Below, in pieces: positions 57,383 to 64,000 of a stretch of DNA of 64,000 nucleotides. Origin of the DNA: Meconema thalassinum (Eukaryota > Arthropoda > Insecta > Orthoptera > Tettigoniidae); the NCBI GenBank assembly GCA_946902985.2, contig OX336395.1, positions 20,686,708 through 20,750,707 of the forward strand. The letters are read 5' to 3'. Both the position numbers and the translations under genes were made by a program. Position 1 is the first letter of the stretch, and each line of letters starts with the position of its first letter. The notes beneath the pieces were generated by a model that saw nothing but the letters and a program-made list of their open reading frames with translations, was not told the origin of the DNA and ran no database searches.

Positions 57383-58253
57383 ATGAGGCTATCAAGAATT
57401 ATTTCAAATGTTTGCCATCAAGAACTGTACTTTGATAATTATTCCACATCTCAGCCTCTTTTAGTGGAGCTGGAGGAGAAGCTAATCCATTGTCTTGGTA
57501 CATTTAGGAGAAACAGATTTCCTAATGTCAAGTTGTCCAAGGACAATGAAATAAAGAATCAGCCAAGAGGGAATAGTGAGGAATGTGTGTGTGCCATAGA
57601 TGGTGTTGAAGTTTCAACTGTTATGTGGAAGGACAACAAATATGTATCCCTTGCTTCAACATTCGTTGGAGAGCAGCCAAAAAACAACCGTGAAACGATT
57701 TGACAGAAAAGAAAGAAAAACCGTGGAAATTCCTTGTCCCAAGATAGTTTGTGTCTATAATCTTCACATGGGTGGTGTTGATTTACTGGGTAGTCTCATT
57801 GGTAGATACCAGAACAAAATGAGGAGTAAAAAATGGCATTTCAGATTGTTCTACCATTTGTTAGATTTGACAGTAGTCAATTCGTGGCTCTTACTCAGAC
57901 GATGTTGTGCTCAAAATGGTTTGCGGTGCATTATACCATTAGCTCGTTTTCGTGTTGAGCTTGGCGTATCATTGTGTAAATATGGTTCTGACATTACTCC
58001 TACACGAGGAAGACCTCGCAGTTGCATTGAGGTGCATATACAGGCAAAGAAGAGGGAAACACCTGCTTCAACAGCACCTCCACAGGATGTCCGGCAGGAT
58101 CAAGTCTCACATTGGCCAGAGTTCACGAAAGACAGGAAGCAATGCAAATATCCTTAGTGCAGTGCTAAAACGTCCTCAAGGTGCATAAAATGTCGCGTAT
58201 TCTTGTGTCTCCATGGCAAGAAGAATTGTTTCACTATGTACCATAATAATTGA
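57383..58253 (+). pseudogene. piggyBac transposase, C-terminal half (broken)
   Basis: The reading begins near VCHQELYFDNYSTSQPLLVE, which holds the YFDNY block with one catalytic Asp. It continues through LGTFRRNRFPN and DGVEVSTVMWKDNKYVSLAS. A frameshift near 57690 moves it to the frame with VKRFDRKERKTVEIPCP, then VYNLHMGGVDLLGSLIGRY (third Asp block) and KMRSKKWHFRLFYHLLDLT. TAG at 58155-58157 interrupts a C-terminal Cys-rich zinc-binding tail, which reads on (SRCIKCRVFLCLHGKKN) to TGA 58251-58253. The N-terminal half and first catalytic Asp are missing. The order of blocks matches PGBD4-like transposases. Confidence 0.92.
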
Positions 58254-58590
58254 CAAGTGAAAAAAACACTGATGACCTTGCAGTTTTCATACTAGCTATC
58301 TTGTGAAATGTATTGCGAATACTTTACTAGGCCTATTTGCAGGAAATACAAAGTAATATACAGTTTCAACACAAAGATGAATTATTTGAACTTGATTTTA
58401 CTAGGGCTAGAGTTTGCTACCTTAAGCAGCACTGCATAGTGTCCCTTATGAGAGACAAACCAGTTTTTGGATCACACTGTACATGTGAGTTGCTTTAAAA
58501 TTATTTGAATTTGATTTTTCAACTTAGTATTATATATTTCAACCCATAAAATTTATTCACGGAAAAATAAAAAAATCATGCAATGTAGGG

Positions 58591-59275
58591 TTAAGCTTTT
58601 ACCATTTGGGTGGGCATCCTTCCGTTTCCGTCAAGATGGCGGCAATATAAAACATGACCCTGAGGTGCCCTTTGCTAGTGCTACCTCCGTACCTAATTTC
58701 GTTCAATTCGGTTTTACCGTCTTTGAATTGATATGGGGAATCAATATGTGCACATATATGGCCGCCATAAGAAAACTATTGGACTGATGACCTTGTAGCT
58801 TGGTCAAAGAACGCTTTTCACATAAAGGTATGCTGTTGCAAAATTTGGTAGAGATCAGATGAATGGGTTGGTCGAAATTTGATTTAAGCTTTAAATATTT
58901 GGGTGGCCGCCATTACGTTTCCGTCAAGATGGCGGCGATATAAAACATGACACTGAGGTGCCCTTTGCTAGTGTTACCTCTGTACCAAATTTCTTTCAAT
59001 TCGGATTCACCGTGTTTGGATAGAGAGAATCGATTTGCACACATAAATGGCCACCATCCGCGAATTATTGGGCTGATGACCTTTTAGTTTGGCCATAAGA
59101 TTCCTCGTACATAAAGATATAATTTTGCAAAATTTGGTAGAGATCAGATGATTAGGTTGGTCGTAATTTGATTTAAGCTTTTAACATTTGGGTGACCGCC
59201 ATTACGTTTTTGCCAAGATTGCGGCGATATAAAATATTACACTGAGGTGCCCTTTGCTATTGCTACCTCTGTACT
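58591..59275 (+). repeat. 292-bp satellite, continued
   Basis: ctttgctagtgctacctc-type anchors at about 58671, 58964 and 59253 (spacing 293 and 289). Units carry aagatggcggc at 58633 and 58926 followed by atataaaa. The array breaks off at about 59275. Confidence 0.92.
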
Positions 59276-59964
59276 GTACCCGTTCGTCCTGGGGATGCGA
59301 TGACCCATCTGCTATTACATCGCATTCCTGGAGTTCCAGGAACCTCTAGTCAAATAAGGAATGTGTCGGAAATTCAGCTGAGTTATCGAAAAAGCAGTGG
59401 GTAACACGAGACAAAGTATCTCTAGGGTCGTTACGAGCTTAAGTTTAATTTTAAAAATGCAAATATAAATGGGCGCCATCAACTGAATTCCTAGCAAACC
59501 ACCTCCTTTCCGGTTAAGCCTTACTCAAGACAAGGAAAGAAAAAGGAAAATCACACCATCATCAGATCACAACTAAGATAAAAACAAATTTATTTCACTT
59601 TGATAGTCAGACAGACATGTTAAATATTCCTCCTACCTGAGAGTATGGTCGAATGCCAACGTTAAATTGTCATTGTCCAAAAATCGAACCATCTCTTTTC
59701 TAATCAAAAATATTTCATCCACATAAAACGTGAAAATCTCTAAAGTTCTCTTGGGTTCTCAGGATCACTGTAGCACTATGTCTTTCGTCACTGACATTTG
59801 TGATACCTGAGACCTAATTTCTCTTTAATTTAACATCATAAATGTGGATTTGAAAAAGTTATTAATCTGTCTGGTTTTTCTCCGGGTACTCCGGTTTTCC
59901 CTGTCAAAATTTCATTCCAGCAACACTCTCCACTATCATTTCATTTCATCTGTCATTCATTTAA
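59276..59964. other. No gene seen
   Basis: Begins exactly where the satellite stops (cgttcgtcctggggatgcga). No supported coding sequence. Confidence 0.45.
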
Positions 59965-60102
59965 TCATTGCCCCAGAGGAGTGCGTCAGGCCTCGGCAGC
60001 CGGCACAGTTCGTATCCTCGCCGCTAGATGGGGGCTTCATTCATTCCATTCCTGACCTGGTCGGAGACTGGAAGCAGGCTGTGGATTTTCATTTTCATTA
60101 AT
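59965..60102 (+). mobile_element. Dispersed retroelement fragment
   Basis: Contains gaggagtgcgtcaggcctcg, 'gccgctagatgggggcttca', 'ttcattccattcctgacctg' and 'caggctgtggattttcattt'. I recall this as a high-copy orthopteran repeat; this is from memory only. Confidence 0.55.
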
Positions 60103-63019
60103 CTGTCTAAACATACACATATTATAATCACATATTTTAAATATCACGCAATTTATGGCTTGCATGGCATAATTTAAATGTTGAACATGTTAGTAAAATG
60201 CTCCTAAACATCGAATAATTAATTTACACTATTCACATTGTCATTCATAATTACTTGTTTGTGAATTACAGAAATTTCACGGCTCATTGGTCATCATTAT
60301 CATCATCATCAAAATTAAATATTTCTCACATTAATTGTCATTTCAAAATTCAACATATTCCTGTCAGAATCATTAACTCATCACCATTAAATCATTTAAA
60401 TGAAAATTATTATCATCACTTCATTATGCTTTCTAATTATTCACACACTCTTATTTTATCATCTACTTCAGATTAAATCATCTTAAATCATCAATACAAA
60501 TTGTTCAATTCCTCAACTCAAGTTGCAATTCCTCAAATTATATCTCAATTAAATTTATTTAATTCCATATAAATTCATTAATCATCAGCTTCTTTAATTA
60601 ATTATTACCTTCTAATTCAGTTATTCATCATCTATTAATTTATTTAAATCAGTTTATTCATCCAATCTTTAATTCATCCATTTATTTAATTCATTGATTT
60701 ATTCCAAAATTTAATTTATCAATTTATTTAAATTTTACTCTTCTGGTTATTTAGATTTTCATTATTTCTTCTAGTCATTCTGATTTTTATTTCTTTAGGT
60801 CAGATCATTAATATGCTTAATTGTCAGATTATTATTTCATTAATTATTATTCGCAGAAAATCTTGTATTATCAACTTTATTTATTTGTTTAATTTCCTAA
60901 CAAATTGTTTAATATGGGTTTATAGAACGTTGTCTTACAGTTTTATCACTTCCAAGTTATATCTCGTATTTAATTTTCATGCCAAAAAATATTATTGCCT
61001 TCACGACATCACGTTGGATCGGACTATCCACAACCACATTATATATCCTCAATTCTTCAAATATCACATTTGAATACAACAATTATTCCACAAAACTCCA
61101 TAAATATTCAGCACATACAGCATGAATCTCAACAATTACGCTAGACTGGGTTCGACAACCTCATGTCTGCTTCAAAATGCATTAGCAACATTGCAACTAT
61201 CACTTGACAACTTCCACAAAATGCCTATCACAAACTTCACTTAACCATGTTGCATGATCTACAAAAAATATATAACTGGCTTCAAATTATCAACGCACAC
61301 AATCTCCAATAACTGTAATTAATCTGATCACATCTAGACAACTTCTTAAACAATTGGAAAAAATATTACCTTAGTAATTCAAGATCTGCTTTCAAATAGC
61401 ATAAATTCTCTTACAATTCTCATAATTCACATCACAGAAAAACACCAATGTGCTATAATCTCTCATATCAAAATCTGCAATACTGATCTGCCTTAAAATA
61501 AATCTGACCATTAATGATTCATCTTACAAGATTCAATTACTTTAAGTCCTTCTCAAAGGTATCCAACACAATTATAAAAATCATCAAAAGCATCAGCTGT
61601 AACAGCTGTTAAACTGAAAGTACTCTCAAAAGAGTATAGCAACAAAATATTGGATTGGCAAACAAGAATTACAAATGTAACCCTGCTGACATTTATCGTT
61701 ACTTTATTTAACAAAAGTTCGACTGATATGTGACTAGTAGTTCCTTGTTTGATTCTCTTACAATCTCATGTACACTCGGATGATAAAAATGAGTCCCTCA
61801 ATGGCAAGTAAGATGAGTAACTACCGTACAATCATATAAATACGAAAGACCTCGCCCCGTCGACTAACGTGATAGTGCCCTAAACGATGGGTAAGATGAG
61901 TAACCACCATACAATCGTATAAATACGAAAGACCCCATCTCGAAGACTATATGAGTGAATGTACCAGATAGGAATCAACAAGTCTCTAGTTGTCATATAA
62001 AAGCGATATTCATTCACTAAAGTGAATAACATCTTAATATCTCCAAACAATCCAATGAAAAAAATTCCTACTGATGAATAATACACACTCGCTAGTATGC
62101 AATGAACTGACGAAGTAATTTTAGATAATCAATTGCAGATCACGAGTTCGAAATACTCGTCACACAAAAAAAACTATTCATGAAAAATATCCTTGCTGGA
62201 AAAATGTCTAAAAGACCTAACATCTGCTTAATAAAGCCAACCAATGGTGAGAATTTCGTATAATGATGCCTGCCATATCATATGGTCACGCCATATTCTA
62301 GCAAAATTCTGAAGCATATAAAGTCAAACCATGTCTAAATAATCGTATCACTCCTATTAGAAAAATATACATGTGTGCCCAGTATTCATGAAAATAATCG
62401 TATCAGGAAGTTATAACTCTTTCAGTACCTTCTCATAATCAGCTGTTATTAAATTTCAAAGATCGTCGATTTTCCCTATGTAATGAATTTCTCGAAAGAT
62501 CGGCTTGAATATCATTCCATCCATGCAATGACGATTGCCTTCGAATTCCCAAGTGAATCAGCTGGTGGAACTCCTTCTCGTCAGGAATCGAATCCATCGC
62601 TCTGTGGTGCCATCGCGTCTCTGTCTGCGTTTACTCCGACATGATGAACTTCTGGTTATCCATAGCGGATATTGTCCAAATCCTCACGAAAAAGTTCATA
62701 GAAACAGCGGACCCCCTATTCCTCTTCTACGTTACGCCACTGTTCTATACAATGTTCAGTTTGAGTGTTGAAAGTTCAATTTCCACAGCGGTTAAGTTTT
62801 ACTTGTAGAAAATAAAATTGTTTTATCAGAGTGTCTAAGTTTATGAAACACCCTGTAGCTGTGTTCATACTCGGTAATTCATAACACTTCATAAGAAATA
62901 ATTGCATTAATGCACGTGCTAATGTTCAGAAGAGCATATGCTTACAACATTCCGTTTGCCTGAAATTGTTAATGTTACTTGGAATGCGTTATGAAATGCA
63001 TAGTCGTAATGACATTAAG
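60103..63019. other. AT-rich 2.9 kb without genes; one 83-bp-spaced repeat
   Basis: Dominated by attcat / aattta-type low complexity from 60103 to 61100. A pair of roughly 57-bp direct repeats at 61801-61857 and 61884-61940 (taagatgagtaac, tataaatacgaaagacc) is spaced 83 bp apart. 'tatgaaacaccctgtagctg' at about 62843 resembles a transposon end. No coding sequence supported. Confidence 0.5.
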
Positions 63020-63160
63020 AACAAGATGTTCAGTAAAGAACATATAGCCTACTTTCTCCTAAATGCATGGGTATTGTTTTAACTCTTTGTCCTTTTCAAG
63101 GAGTATGATTGAATGTTGGTTGTAGTAGCTTGTTGAAATACAACGTGCTATAGGGATATT
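63020..63160 (+). repeat. Satellite leader repeat, copy 2
   Basis: Near-copy of 56417-56550 (acaagatgttcagtaaagaa, 'tttcaaggagtatgattg'), with about 10 extra bases (aatgttggtt). Directly precedes the second 292-bp satellite array. Confidence 0.85.
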
Positions 63161-64000
63161 AAACATGAATATGAGGTGCCCTTTGCTAGTGCTACCTCTG
63201 TACCAAATTTCGTTCATTTCGGTTTCACCGTGTTTGAATTGATAGGGGGAATCGATTTGCACACATACTTGGCCACCATCTGCAAACTATTGGGCTGATG
63301 TTCTTGCAGTTTGGTCTGAATATGTTTCCCACATAAAGATATGGTGTTGCAAAATTTGGTAGAGACTAGATTATTAGGTTGGTCGTAATTACATTTTAGC
63401 TTTTAACATTTGGGTGGCCGCGATTACGTTTCCGTCAAGATAGCGGTGATATAAAACATGACACTGAGGTGCCCTTTGCTAGTGCTACCTCTGTACCAAA
63501 TTTCGTTCCATTCGGTTTCACCGTGTTCGAATTGATAAGGGGAATCGATTTTCACACAAAGAGGGCCGCCATCCGCAAAATATTAGGCTGATGACCTATT
63601 AGTTTGGTCAAAGGATGCTCCCTCCATAAAGGTATGTTGTTGCTAAATTTGCTAGAGATCGGATGATTAGGCTAATCGTAATTTGATTTAAGCTTTGAAC
63701 ATTTGTGTGGCCGCCATTACGTTTCTGTCAATATGGCGGTGATATAAATCATGACACTGAGATGCCCTTTGCTAGTGCTATCTCTGTACCAAATTTCGTT
63801 CCATTCGGTTTAACCGTGTTTGAATTAATAGGGAGAATTGATTTTGACACAAAGATGGCCGCCATCCGCAAACTATTAGGCGAATGACCTATTAGATTGG
63901 TCAAAGGATGCTCCCTCCATAAAGGTATGTAGTTGCAAAATTTGGTAGAGATCGGATGATTAGGTTAATCGTAATTTGATTTAAGCTTTGAACATTCGTG
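63161..64000 (+). repeat. 292-bp satellite, second array
   Basis: Anchors at 63182, 63474 and 63768 (spacing 292 and 294). Same family as 56555-59275. Runs off the right window edge. Confidence 0.93.

Larger units (their letters stand above)
56763..58590 (+). mobile_element. piggyBac-type transposon (1.8 kb, non-autonomous)
   Basis: Flanked by TTAA on both sides (56759-56762 and 58591-58594), the exact piggyBac target. Ends: CCCTACACTGCATAG on the left and the reverse complement CCCTACATTGCAT on the right, a 13-14 bp imperfect TIR. The subterminal motif actgcatagtg recurs at 56769-56779 and 58431-58441. It contains a 3' half of a transposase and a small SINE tail fragment (57297-57345, minus strand). 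Its length is below that of an autonomous element, so the 5' half of the gene has been lost. Confidence 0.93.

Overview
This window looks like heterochromatin-like or intergenic DNA from a large, repeat-rich insect genome. No intact host gene is visible. Nearly everything recognisable is mobile or satellite DNA: decayed Tc1/mariner, hAT (ZMYM1/DUF4371-like) and piggyBac transposases, several non-LTR retrotransposons, many tRNA-headed SINE fragments, two TIR-bounded MITEs and at least four satellite or minisatellite families. The SINE cores (the 'ggtttcccacttctactccagg' type and the 'ggggcagatgacctcactgtt' type) resemble what I recall from large-genome Orthoptera such as katydids. That assignment is from memory and was not searched.

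Layout. 1-2952 is a 74/84-bp minisatellite. 3877-5191 is a complete-ended but broken Tc1/mariner element. 6113-6548 and 21940-22147 are MITEs. 7-16 kb holds SINE and LINE debris. 17534-19525 (minus) is a decayed CR1/jockey-type LINE. 20010-20845 holds short coding-like exons: a MADF-like start, then three phase-compatible exons. A fourth phase-compatible exon at 32197-32775 encodes a trihelix (Myb/SANT-like) domain with a 12-residue Pro/Ser/Thr repeat. If these belong together, the 11.35-kb intron between them contains a decayed mariner (24655-25541, minus), a 319-bp satellite (25847-28446) and a near-full-length RTE-type LINE (28840-31930) whose single reading frame is broken by three stop codons.

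The most striking structure is a giant palindrome at 36044-49267. It has two nearly identical inverted arms of about 6.6 kb around a 78-bp spacer. Each arm carries an 11-unit 226-bp satellite array, SINE pieces, an ATT microsatellite and a terminal block with three TGACGTCA octamers. The arms match unit for unit but differ by scattered substitutions and one 81-bp indel. The outer flanks appear to rejoin inside a 118-bp tandem repeat when the palindrome is removed, as if a 13.2-kb foldback-like unit had inserted there.

To the right lie a 5'-truncated RTE fragment (50351-51169) abutting a C2H2 zinc-finger pseudogene (51175-51445), a hAT transposase pseudogene (52976-54802, minus), and a 292-bp satellite split by a TTAA-flanked piggyBac element (56763-58590). 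An AT-rich tract without recognisable genes follows, and then a second array of the 292-bp satellite runs off the window end.
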